Assembly (NCBI GenBank): GCA_900550135.1
Contig: URQO01000018.1
Location: 1 to 29,825 of the forward strand
From: an uncultured Eubacterium sp.
GTDB taxonomy: Bacteria; Bacillota; Clostridia; Lachnospirales; Lachnospiraceae
Reading direction: 5' to 3'
DNA: 29,825 bases
Positions 15,232 through 22,370 of this stretch are shown piece after piece; positions within the stretch are counted from its first letter, which is position 1; each line of letters starts with the position of its first letter. The notes below the pieces were generated by a model that saw only the letters and a list, made by a program, of their open reading frames with translations, was not told where the DNA came from and searched no databases. Position numbers and translations under genes: made by a program.

Positions 15232-15261
15232 GCTTTTAACATATTTAAGGAGGAATTAATC

Positions 15262-15459
15262 ATGCCAAAAATTAAGACAAACAGAGCAGCTGCAAAACGT
15301 TTTAAAAAGACAGGAACAGGAAAGCTTAAAAGAAATAAAGCTTACAAATCACATATCTTAACAAAGAAGACAGCTAAAAGAAAGAGAAATCTTAGAAAAG
15401 CAACAACAGCTGATGCTACAAATGTAAAGAATATGAAGAAGATTTTACCTTATTTATAA
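15262..15459 (+). CDS. rpmI: 50S ribosomal protein L35
   Basis: 65 residues, strongly basic, with the L35 signature KTNRAAAKRFKKTGTGKLKR and the AYKSHILTKKTAKRKRNLR core. Normal full length. AAGGAGG is 9 bases before ATG. Middle gene of the conserved infC-rpmI-rplT operon, 30 bases after infC and 22 before rplT. Confidence 0.98.
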   Translation: MPKIKTNRAAAKRFKKTGTGKLKRNKAYKSHILTKKTAKRKRNLRKATTADATNVKNMKKILPYL

Positions 15460-15481
15460 TCTGAAGTAGGAGGAAGAAGAA

Positions 15482-15838
15482 ATGGCAAGAATTAAAGGCG
15501 GAATGAACGCTAAGAAAAAACATAATAGAGTATTAAAGTTAGCTAAAGGTTATAGAGGAGCTAGATCAAAACAGTACAGAGTAGCTAAGCAGTCTGTTAT
15601 GAGAGCATTAACAAGCTCATATGCAGGCAGAAAGCAGAGAAAGAGACAGTTCAGACAGTTATGGATTGCAAGAATCAATGCTGCAGCAAGAATCAATGGT
15701 CTTTCATACAGCAAGTTCATGTACGGACTTAAGTTAGCAGGAGTTGAAATGAATAGAAAGATGTTAGCTGAAATGGCTGTTAACGATGCAGAAGGATTTG
15801 CAAAATTAGTAGACGTAGCTAAAGAAAAGTTAGCATAA
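15482..15838 (+). CDS. rplT: 50S ribosomal protein L20
   Basis: 118 residues, full length, with ARIKGGMNAKKKHNRVLK at the N-terminus and the RQLWIARINAAARINGLSYS core. It assembles early on 23S rRNA and in Firmicutes also represses its own operon through the leader. AGGAGG lies about 8 bases before ATG. It is the last gene of the operon, with a strong terminator 17 bases after the stop. Confidence 0.98.
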   Translation: MARIKGGMNAKKKHNRVLKLAKGYRGARSKQYRVAKQSVMRALTSSYAGRKQRKRQFRQLWIARINAAARINGLSYSKFMYGLKLAGVEMNRKMLAEMAVNDAEGFAKLVDVAKEKLA

Positions 15839-15854
15839 TTTTTAATACTTATAC

Positions 15855-15892
15855 AAAGAGTCGGATATCGGAAGATGGTCCGGCTCTTTTAA
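15855..15892 (+). terminator. Intrinsic terminator of infC-rpmI-rplT
   Basis: AAAGAGTCGGA (15855-15865) pairs with TCCGGCTCTTT (15879-15889) with one T-G pair, then a short T-run. The T-run is also the first arm of the large inverted repeat that follows. Confidence 0.92.
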
Positions 15893-15933
15893 TGTAATAA
15901 GAAATTCTTTCAGAATTTTTTATTACATTAAAA
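15887..15933. repeat. 22-bp inverted repeat with 3-base loop
   Basis: Bases 15887-15908 are complementary to 15912-15933 with a single G-T mismatch and a TTC loop. It is AT-rich and directly abuts the rplT terminator. In RNA it would form a near-perfect 22-pair hairpin. It may be a second terminator, an RNase III site or a remnant of a small palindromic element. Confidence 0.85.
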
Positions 15934-15949
15934 ACGTTCCACTAGGGAT

Positions 15950-16024
15950 GCACACTCGTGCGAGAAGAAAATAGTTGCATTGCAACACGCACTCGGTGCG
16001 TAGAATGTCGCAAGCGACATTCTA
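15950..16024. repeat. Cluster of short palindromes
   Basis: Four GC-richer palindromes in 75 bases: CTCGTGCGAG (15955-15964), GTTGCATTGCAAC (15974-15986), ACGCACTCGGTGCGT (15987-16001) and the 11-pair TAGAATGTCGC/GCGACATTCTA (16001-16011 with 16014-16024). The density suggests a REP-like element or an RNA with several adjacent hairpins. No ORF is present. Confidence 0.75.
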
Positions 16025-16156
16025 TGTTTTTCACATTCAAAACACAAGATACACAAAAACATATCACAAAATTACCCCATTATTTACACAAAAAAACATT
16101 ACAATTCCTATATCCTTTGTAGAGAGAGTCTACAACTAATTGTAGGAGGTACGCTT

Positions 16157-16352
16157 ATGAGTGTTATAGAAATTCATGATTTAGTTAAAAAATACGGTGA
16201 GACTTTAGCCGTTGATAACTTGAATTTAAATATTGAAAAAGGAGGAGTATACGGATTTTTAGGACCAAACGGTGCAGGAAAGTCAACTACAATGAACATT
16301 ATATCAGGATATGATAGTAATGGAATATTTAAAGTTTGTTGCTGAATTAAAA
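16157..16352 (+). pseudogene. Remnant of an ABC transporter ATP-binding protein gene
   Basis: The reading frame from ATG 16157 (AGGAGG site, 7 bases) starts like a normal ABC ATPase: IEIHDLVKKYGETLAVDNL and a complete Walker A, GPNGAGKST (about residues 36-44), up to NIISGY. It then reads into an unrelated short tail and stops at 16345. The +1 frame at 16308-16352 reads DMIVMEYLKFVAELKK, which matches the segment normally found some 40 residues further on (usually DMTVMEYLKFVAELKK). So an internal deletion of roughly 120 bases with frameshift joined the two parts. Signature, Walker B and everything beyond are absent, replaced by a terminator and tRNA genes. The shape resembles the ATPase of ABC-2 or gliding-type exporters. 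Confidence 0.85.
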
Positions 16353-16386
16353 AAGATGATACACAAAAGTGTATCATCTCTTTTTT
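16348..16386. terminator. Bidirectional intrinsic terminator
   Basis: AGATGATACAC (16354-16364) pairs perfectly with GTGTATCATCT (16369-16379) around AAAA. On the plus strand CTTTTTT follows, and on the minus strand TTTTT follows. It ends the minus-strand tRNA transcript and any transcript from the ABC remnant. Confidence 0.9.
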
Positions 16387-16389
16387 GTA

Positions 16390-16473
16390 TGCAACTGATG
16401 GGACTTGAACCCACACCCAAATACATGGACATGAACCTGAATCATGCGCGTATGCCAATTCCGCCACAGTTGC
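16390..16473 (-). tRNA. tRNA-Leu (anticodon CAG)
   Basis: 84 bases on the minus strand. The acceptor stem is GCAACTG/CAGTTGC with discriminator A. The D-arm is closed by GCG/CGC. The anticodon stem CATGA/TCATG holds loop TTCAGGT, anticodon CAG, reading CUG. A long variable arm marks class II. The T-arm has TTCAAGT. CCA is not encoded. It is second in a two-tRNA transcript. Confidence 0.94.
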
Positions 16474-16485
16474 AAAAAAAAATAA

Positions 16486-16570
16486 TGCGGAAGATGGGAC
16501 TTGAACCCACACGATCGCATTGATCACAAGATCCTTAGTCTTGCTCGTCTGCCAGTTCCGACACTTCCGC
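16486..16570 (-). tRNA. tRNA-Leu (anticodon AAG)
   Basis: 85 bases on the minus strand. The acceptor stem is GCGGAAG/CTTCCGC with discriminator A. The anticodon stem CAAGA/TCTTG encloses loop CTAAGGA, so the anticodon is AAG (CUU family, presumably inosine at position 34 if deaminated). It has a long class II variable arm and T-loop TTCAAGT. CCA is not encoded. It is first in the transcript, 12 bases before tRNA-Leu(CAG). Confidence 0.93.
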
Positions 16571-16591
16571 ATACGTCTAAACGCAAGAAGT

Positions 16592-16620
16592 ATATTATCA
16601 TAGGAGTGGGAGTATGTCAA
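16592..16620 (-). promoter_or_regulatory. Consensus promoter for the two tRNA-Leu genes
   Basis: On the minus strand, TTGACA (16620-16615), a 17-base spacer and TAATAT (16597-16592), about 22 bases before the first tRNA. Confidence 0.88.
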
Positions 16621-16673
16621 CACTTTTTTTGAAATAGTTTTGGAAAAAATAAATTAATTGTAATGTGTCACTC

Positions 16674-16702
16674 TTTCATAAACAATGGATTTATTGTATA
16701 CT
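16674..16702 (+). promoter_or_regulatory. Candidate promoter for the dgt-dnaG group
   Basis: TTTCAT (16674-16679), a 17-base spacer and TATACT (16697-16702), about 65 bases before the dGTPase start. The -35 is poor. Confidence 0.4.
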
Positions 16703-16768
16703 ATATTCTATAGAGGTTTAAGACAGTGGCTATATGTGGAGAAAACGCATTTTTCGGAGGTATGTAAT

Positions 16769-17776
16769 ATGAATATCAGAGAGAAAAATGAACAAATTGA
16801 AATGAAAATGTTAAGCCCATATGCAACAAAAAGTTGCATGAGTATGGGAAGAGACAGAGAAGAAACACAATGTGATTTGCGAACTGTTTTTCAAAGAGAC
16901 AGAGACAGAATTATTCACTGTAAAGCATTTAGAAGATTAAAGCACAAGACACAGGTTTTTTTGGCACCTATGGGAGACCATTACAGAACCAGACTGACTC
17001 ATACCCTTGAAGTGTCACAGATTGCAAGAACAATATCCAAGTCTCTTGACTTAAACGAAGATTTAACAGAAGCCATTGCTCTTGGACATGATTTGGGACA
17101 TACACCATTTGGCCATGCAGGAGAGCGCACTTTAAACAGAGTGTGCAGCAAAGGTTTTGTACATTCAAAGCAAAGTATCAGAGTTGTGGAAGTGTTGGAA
17201 AATGATGGTAAGGGACTTAATCTTACAAAAGAAGTAAGAGATGGCATTTTAAATCATCGTACATCAGGACATCCATGTACTTTGGAGGGCTGTGTTGTAA
17301 GACTTTCAGATAAGATTGCTTATATTAATCATGATATTGATGATGCTATTAGAGGAAAGATTATTTGTGAAAAAGACATACCAAAGATATATACTGACAT
17401 ATTGGGAGATAGTACAAAAAAGAGGCTTGATACACTGGTACATGACATTGTAAAAAACAGTATAAATAAGCCTGAGATTGTTATGTCAGAAGAAATAGAA
17501 AAGGCAATGCTTGGTCTTAGACAGTATATGTTTGAAAATGTATACACCAATTCAGAGGCAAAAAAAGAAGAAGTAAAAGCAAACGAAATGCTTGAATTAT
17601 TATTTGATTATTACTTAAAGCATACAGACAAGTTGCCACATGAGTTTAAATATCTTATAAATCAGTGTGGTGAAGATGAAGAACAGGTTGTATGCGATTA
17701 TATAGCAGGAATGAGTGACCAATATTCAGTTGCTACATTCCAAAAAATATTTGTTCCAAGTTCGTGGAACATGTAA
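16769..17776 (+). CDS. dgt: Deoxyguanosinetriphosphate triphosphohydrolase-like protein
   Basis: 335 residues of the HD-domain dNTP triphosphohydrolase family, which splits dNTPs to deoxynucleoside and triphosphate and so trims dNTP pools. Visible are the FRRLKHKTQVF motif (54-64), the HYRTRLTHTLEV segment with metal ligand His78, GHDLGHTPFGHAGE with His107-Asp108, and the later Asp in DKIAYINHDIDD. The start at 16769 has GGAGG 8 bases upstream. An ATG at 16685 in frame has no ribosome site and would add 28 unlike residues. It is followed after 20 bases by dnaG, the usual clostridial order. Confidence 0.92.
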   Translation: MNIREKNEQIEMKMLSPYATKSCMSMGRDREETQCDLRTVFQRDRDRIIHCKAFRRLKHKTQVFLAPMGDHYRTRLTHTLEVSQIARTISKSLDLNEDLTEAIALGHDLGHTPFGHAGERTLNRVCSKGFVHSKQSIRVVEVLENDGKGLNLTKEVRDGILNHRTSGHPCTLEGCVVRLSDKIAYINHDIDDAIRGKIICEKDIPKIYTDILGDSTKKRLDTLVHDIVKNSINKPEIVMSEEIEKAMLGLRQYMFENVYTNSEAKKEEVKANEMLELLFDYYLKHTDKLPHEFKYLINQCGEDEEQVVCDYIAGMSDQYSVATFQKIFVPSSWNM

Positions 17777-17796
17777 ACAGATGAGCGGAGGCAGAA

Positions 17797-19557
17797 GTGT
17801 TTTATTCAGAAGATATAATTGAACAGGTTAGAACAGAAAATGACATTGTAGATGTGATTGGAGACTACGTTAAGTTGCAGAAAAAAGGTAGTTCTTATTT
17901 TGGACTTTGCCCATTTCATAATGAAAAATCACCATCTTTTTCAGTTTCTCCACACAAGCAGATGTATTATTGCTTTGGTTGTGGCGAAGGCGGAAATGTT
18001 ATTTCCTTTCTTATGAAATATGAAAATTACACATTTATTGAGGCAATGGAAGTTTTGGCAAACAGAGCAGGCATTGAACTTCCAAAGATGGAATATTCAA
18101 AGGAGCAAAGAAGAGAAAAAGATTTAAAAACGAAAATTATTGAAATAAACACAGAAGCTGCAAAGTATTATCATTATCTTTTAAAATCAAAACGTGGTAC
18201 AGTTGCATACAATTATCTGACAGGAAGACAGTTGTCAGATGAAACTATTGTAAGATTTGGTCTTGGATATTCTGACAAATACAGCAACAATCTGTATGGA
18301 TATTTAAAAAGTAAAGGTTATAAGGATGAGGAGTTAAGAGAGACCGGACTGTTTACCTATGATGAAAAAAGAGGGGTAACAGATAAGTTTTGGAACAGAG
18401 TTATGTTCCCAATAATGGATGCAAATAACAGGGTTATTGCCTTTGGTGGACGAGTGATGGGGGATGGAAAGCCAAAGTATTTAAACTCACCGGAAACCAA
18501 AGTTTTTGATAAAAGCAGAAACCTTTATGGACTAAATATTGCAAGAAGTTCCAGAAAGGATTATATGCTGATTTGTGAAGGATACATGGATGTAATCAGC
18601 CTTCATCAGGCAGGATTTAACAATGCCGTGGCAGCACTTGGTACAGCATTTACTTCAAGACATGCGACCCTTATAAAACGATATGTAAAAGAGGTTGTAT
18701 TAACTTTTGACAGTGACGGAGCAGGTGTTAAGGCAGCGCTTAGGGCAATACCTTACTTAAAGGATGCAGGCCTTAGTATAAAAGTATTAAATATGAAACC
18801 TTACAAAGACCCTGATGAGTTTATTAAGGCACTTGGAAAAGAAGAATACGAAAATAGAATAAAAAATGCCACAAATTATTTTATTTTTCAGGTGCAGGTT
18901 GAACAGCAGAATTATAATTTAGAAGATCCGCAGGAAAAGACAGCATTTCACAAAAAAGTAGCAGAAATGTTGCTTGATTTTAAGGATGAAATAGAAAGAG
19001 ACAATTACTTAGAATCAGTTTGCAAAATCTTTAATATACCAAGAGAGGGATTAAGCAAGCTGGTAAAGAAGACCGGCTTAACCTACGTTGGAAAAGAAGA
19101 CAAAACAGTAGATGCCCCAAAAGTTTCAACAAAGGTGAAAAAAGAAGAGGCTTCAGTTAGTGCACAGCGTATTTTACTTGCATATTTACTGGACAAAACA
19201 AAGTGGTTTATGAAAGTGGCGCAGGTTATATCACCGGAAGACTTTGTTGACCCCTTTTATAACAAGGTGGCAAGTCTTTTCTGGGAACAGATGGAGTCAG
19301 GACAGGGTAACCCTGCACAGATTATGAATCATTTTGAAGATGAAGAAGAACACAAAAAAGTGGCTCAGTTGTTTGTTTCACCAATTCGTGCAAATCTGAC
19401 TATGGATGAGCAGGAAAAGGCCATAAATGATGCTGTAATGAAGATTAAAAAAGAAAGTCTTGACTATCAGGCAGCAAATGCATCTGATATTTCTCAGTTA
19501 CAGAGCATTATCAAAGAGCAGAATAAGTTACAGAAAATACACATTACTTTAGGATAG
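17797..19557 (+). CDS. dnaG: DNA primase
   Basis: Makes RNA primers for replication forks. 586 residues. The N-terminal CHC2 zinc ribbon has Cys38, His41, Cys59 and Cys62 (CPFHNEKSPSF and YYCFGCGEGG). The core TOPRIM catalytic region has ICEGYMDVISLHQAGF (acidic Glu/Asp) and TFDSDGAG. A C-terminal helicase-interaction domain (about 450-586) follows. Length is typical. The start codon is GTG with GCGGAGG 5 bases upstream, giving the family N-terminus MFYSEDIIEQV. The sigma factor gene rpoD, which usually follows dnaG in this group, is not here. trmK begins 8 bases later. Confidence 0.97.
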   Translation: MFYSEDIIEQVRTENDIVDVIGDYVKLQKKGSSYFGLCPFHNEKSPSFSVSPHKQMYYCFGCGEGGNVISFLMKYENYTFIEAMEVLANRAGIELPKMEYSKEQRREKDLKTKIIEINTEAAKYYHYLLKSKRGTVAYNYLTGRQLSDETIVRFGLGYSDKYSNNLYGYLKSKGYKDEELRETGLFTYDEKRGVTDKFWNRVMFPIMDANNRVIAFGGRVMGDGKPKYLNSPETKVFDKSRNLYGLNIARSSRKDYMLICEGYMDVISLHQAGFNNAVAALGTAFTSRHATLIKRYVKEVVLTFDSDGAGVKAALRAIPYLKDAGLSIKVLNMKPYKDPDEFIKALGKEEYENRIKNATNYFIFQVQVEQQNYNLEDPQEKTAFHKKVAEMLLDFKDEIERDNYLESVCKIFNIPREGLSKLVKKTGLTYVGKEDKTVDAPKVSTKVKKEEASVSAQRILLAYLLDKTKWFMKVAQVISPEDFVDPFYNKVASLFWEQMESGQGNPAQIMNHFEDEEEHKKVAQLFVSPIRANLTMDEQEKAINDAVMKIKKESLDYQAANASDISQLQSIIKEQNKLQKIHITLG

Positions 19558-19564
19558 GATTGCT

Positions 19565-20242
19565 ATGTTATCAAACAGATTAAAAGAAGTAGCCACCATG
19601 GTTACAGAAAACAGTATAGTAGCGGACATAGGCACAGACCATGGATACGTGCCTATTTATCTGGTGGAAAACCACATTGCAAAAAAAGTATATGCAATGG
19701 ATATTAATGAAGGTCCCCTTAAGATTGCCAATAAAAATATTAGCCAGAGAGGATTGGCACATTGTATTGAGACTATATTGTCAGACGGCATGGAAAAGAT
19801 GAAAGATAATATGGCTGATACAGTTGTTATTGCCGGTATGGGTGGAGATTTGATTGTAAACATTTTAAAAAATGGAGAAAATATATCAGGCATTAATGAA
19901 CTGGTATTGTCTCCACACAAAAGAGTGGATTTGGTTAGAAAATATCTCCTTGAAAACAACTGGAACATTGTAAAAGAAAAATTCCTTATGGATGCAGGAA
20001 AATATTATACAATTATAAAAGCCGTAAAAGATGGAAAAAAAGAAGATTATAGCGAGGCACAACTTGTATATGGAAAATATCTTCTTGAACATAAAGACAA
20101 AACTTTAAAGGAATATCTTAAAAAAGAAAAAAACAAATTTGAAAATATTTTAAGAAACATGGAAGAAAATGACAGTGTGCATATAGATAAAATAAAGGCA
20201 AAATTAAAGTTAAACATGGAAGGCAGAGAATATTATGATTGA
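19565..20242 (+). CDS. trmK: tRNA (adenine(22)-N1)-methyltransferase
   Basis: Methylates A22 in the D-arm of certain tRNAs using AdoMet. 225 residues. The Rossmann-type motif I is VADIGTDHGYVPIYL (about 19-33), followed by YAMDINEGPL, and the family's VIAGMGGDLI motif (about 88-97). The C-terminal part is a Lys/Glu-rich coiled-coil helix (about 170-215), usual for TrmK. The start ATG 19565 has a short AGGAT site. It overlaps the next gene by 8 bases, so the two are probably translationally coupled. The commonly following Nif3-like gene is absent here. Confidence 0.9.
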   Translation: MLSNRLKEVATMVTENSIVADIGTDHGYVPIYLVENHIAKKVYAMDINEGPLKIANKNISQRGLAHCIETILSDGMEKMKDNMADTVVIAGMGGDLIVNILKNGENISGINELVLSPHKRVDLVRKYLLENNWNIVKEKFLMDAGKYYTIIKAVKDGKKEDYSEAQLVYGKYLLEHKDKTLKEYLKKEKNKFENILRNMEENDSVHIDKIKAKLKLNMEGREYYD

Positions 20243-21890
20243 TGTAGAAATATCAAATGTTGTATATCAATATGAGGACGGAACAACTTTATATGAAATA
20301 GCAAAGGACTTCTCAAAGTATTATGAAAATGACATTATACTTGCAGTGTGCAACAATAAATTGTGCGAACTTTCAAAAGTAATAACTGACAATTGCAAAA
20401 TCTCTTTTATAACAACTGCAAATCAGATAGGAATGGACTGCTATAGAAGAAGTGTTGTGTTTATGCTGATTAAAGCGTTTTACAAAATGGCAGACCACAG
20501 CAATTTTGAGGACTTATCAATACTTTATTCTGTAAGTAAAGGATATTATTGTAAAGTAAATGGTGGAATAAAAATTGACAGTAAGTTTCTTGAAAAGTTA
20601 AAAAATGAAATGGATTCTCTGGTTAAAAGAGATATTTTGATTACAAAAGAAGTAATGTCTACATCAAGAGCCATAAGTAGATTTAAAAGATACAGAATGA
20701 AGGATAAAGTAAATCTTTTTAAGTACAGAAGAGCTTCAACTGTAAAGATTTACAAAATGGAAGGCTTTGAGGATTATTTTTACGGATATATGGCATATTC
20801 TACAGGGATACTTAAATATTATAAATTAATCCCATATGATGAAGGATTCGTACTTCAAATGCCGGTAAAAGATTCAGCAAAAACAATACCAGAATTTGTA
20901 CCACAGATAAAAGTTTCAAATACTTTAAAAGAATCGGGAAGCTGGGCGAAAATGCTTGGCGTTTCAACAATAGGACAGGTAAATGACAAAATTGTTAACG
21001 GTTCCATAAATGATATTATGTTGGTTCAGGAAGCACTACAGGAAAAGAAAATAGCTGACATAGCAAGCGACATTGTATCAAGAGAAAACACAAAAGTTGT
21101 AATGATTGCAGGACCATCCTGCTCAGGAAAAACATCATTTGCCCACAGACTTTCCATTCAACTGATGGCTCAGGGTGTAAATACTCATGCAATATCAACT
21201 GACAACTACTTTGTAAACAGGGAAGAAAGTGTAAAGGACGAAAACGGCAATCTTGACTTTGAGGCTTTGGAAACAGTTGACATAGAATTGTTTAACAATC
21301 AGATTACAGATTTGCTAAATGGAAAAGAAGTGGAGTTGCCGGAGTTTAATTTCTTAACAGGGAAAAGAGAATTTAACGGTAAAAAACTTAAATTAAAAGA
21401 ACATGAAGTATTGGTTATTGAGGGCATACATTGTTTAAATGACAAGTTGTCTTACAGTTTATCAGATGAAAACAAATACCGTATATGTGTAAGCGCTCTT
21501 ACTACATTAAACGTTGATGAACATAACAGGGTATCGACCTCTGATTTAAGGCTTTTAAGACGTATTGTAAGGGATGCAAGAACAAGAGGATTTTCTGCAA
21601 CAAAAACAATTGAAATGTGGAATATGGTACGAAAGGGAGAAGAAAAATACATTTTCCCATATCAGGATTTGGCAGATGCCGTGTTTAACTCGGCTATGGT
21701 ATATGAACTGTCAGTACTTAAAGTATTTGCAGAACCTGCATTGTTTGGAGTAAAAGAAGAATCAGAAGAATATCTTGAAGCAAAAAGACTTTTAAAGATT
21801 TTAGATTATGTTTTACCATTGCCAAAGGAAAATATTCCTAAAAATTCAATTTTAAGTGAGTTTGTAGGAGGAAGTGTTTTTCCGGTATAA
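20235..21890 (+). CDS. Nucleoside (uridine) kinase with ThrRS-like N-terminus
   Basis: 551 residues. The C-terminal half (about 285-500) is a P-loop uridine kinase/phosphoribulokinase-type domain with Walker A GPSCSGKTS, a substrate segment STDNYFVNREE and an IVRDARTRGFSA lid-like region. The first half matches ThrRS: a TGS domain (about 1-62) and a second additional domain (about 65-220) with KGYYCKV where ThrRS has DGFYYDF. The editing-site histidines are replaced by Arg72 and Phe76. Probably phosphorylates uridine/cytidine or another nucleoside with ATP or GTP in pyrimidine salvage. The role of the N-terminal modules is unknown; RNA binding or regulation is a guess. It overlaps trmK by 8 bases. 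No terminator is evident after it. Confidence 0.88.
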   Translation: MIDVEISNVVYQYEDGTTLYEIAKDFSKYYENDIILAVCNNKLCELSKVITDNCKISFITTANQIGMDCYRRSVVFMLIKAFYKMADHSNFEDLSILYSVSKGYYCKVNGGIKIDSKFLEKLKNEMDSLVKRDILITKEVMSTSRAISRFKRYRMKDKVNLFKYRRASTVKIYKMEGFEDYFYGYMAYSTGILKYYKLIPYDEGFVLQMPVKDSAKTIPEFVPQIKVSNTLKESGSWAKMLGVSTIGQVNDKIVNGSINDIMLVQEALQEKKIADIASDIVSRENTKVVMIAGPSCSGKTSFAHRLSIQLMAQGVNTHAISTDNYFVNREESVKDENGNLDFEALETVDIELFNNQITDLLNGKEVELPEFNFLTGKREFNGKKLKLKEHEVLVIEGIHCLNDKLSYSLSDENKYRICVSALTTLNVDEHNRVSTSDLRLLRRIVRDARTRGFSATKTIEMWNMVRKGEEKYIFPYQDLADAVFNSAMVYELSVLKVFAEPALFGVKEESEEYLEAKRLLKILDYVLPLPKENIPKNSILSEFVGGSVFPV

Positions 21891-21989
21891 AATATTGAAA
21901 GCAGTTGATAAAATTATTTAAAATTCAGTTGTCAAATATAAAGTTTAATAAAATAACTTAATTTAAAATAACAGAATATTAATTTTGTT

Positions 21990-22018
21990 TTGTCAAAATA
22001 TAAAACTTATGTTAGAAT
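21990..22018 (+). promoter_or_regulatory. Promoter of rnpB
   Basis: TTGTCA (21990-21995), a 17-base spacer and TAGAAT (22013-22018), 8 bases before the predicted 5' end of the RNA. Confidence 0.85.
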
Positions 22019-22026
22019 GGTTAACC

Positions 22027-22370
22027 GTGAGTAAGGCAGACGATCGCTGCTGCTATTGCCGAAAGGACGCAGGAGAGGAAAGTCCGGGCTTCACAGGGCA
22101 GGATGCCGGCTAACGGCCGGTGGAGGCGACTCCCAGGAAAGTGCAACAGAAATTAAACCGCCAATATGGTAAGGGTGAAATGGCAGTGTAAGAGACTACC
22201 GCCTTGATGGTAACATTAAGGGTCAGTGTAAACCCCATCCGAAGCAAGACCGAGCAGAAAGCGTAGGTGGCCCACCAGCTTTCGGGTAGGTTGCTTGAAC
22301 CAGGTGGCAACATCTGGTCTAGATAGATGATCGTCCACGACATAACCCGGCTTACAGCCTTACTCATTTT
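22027..22370 (+). ncRNA. rnpB: RNase P RNA, bacterial class A type
   Basis: Catalytic RNA that matures tRNA 5' ends. About 340 bases. Helix P1 forms from GAGTAAGGC (22029-22037) and GCCTTACTC (22357-22365). The universally conserved GAGGAAAGTCCGGGC lies at 22074-22088, ACAGAAA at 22146-22152, AAGGGTGAAA at 22171-22180, and the 3' conserved block GATAGATGATCGTCCACGAC around 22322-22341. The 3' arm of P1 runs straight into T residues that serve as terminator. That tail also encodes the end of the convergent purine nucleoside phosphorylase gene. Confidence 0.97.

Noticed and set aside
15950..16024. CRISPR-like repeats
   Set aside because: The palindromes differ from each other and there is no regular repeat-spacer pattern or cas gene.
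16311..16523. 70-residue plus-strand ORF
   Set aside because: Its first 15 residues are the shifted ABC remnant; the rest is antisense to the tRNAs.
16174..16623. 149-residue minus-strand ORF
   Set aside because: It runs through both tRNA-Leu genes, their promoter and the ABC remnant, so it is a chance reading frame.
16685..16768. Longer N-terminus for the dGTPase
   Set aside because: No ribosome site, and the added residues lie in the promoter region and do not look like the family.
22110..22367. 85-residue minus-strand ORF
   Set aside because: It lies entirely within RNase P RNA.
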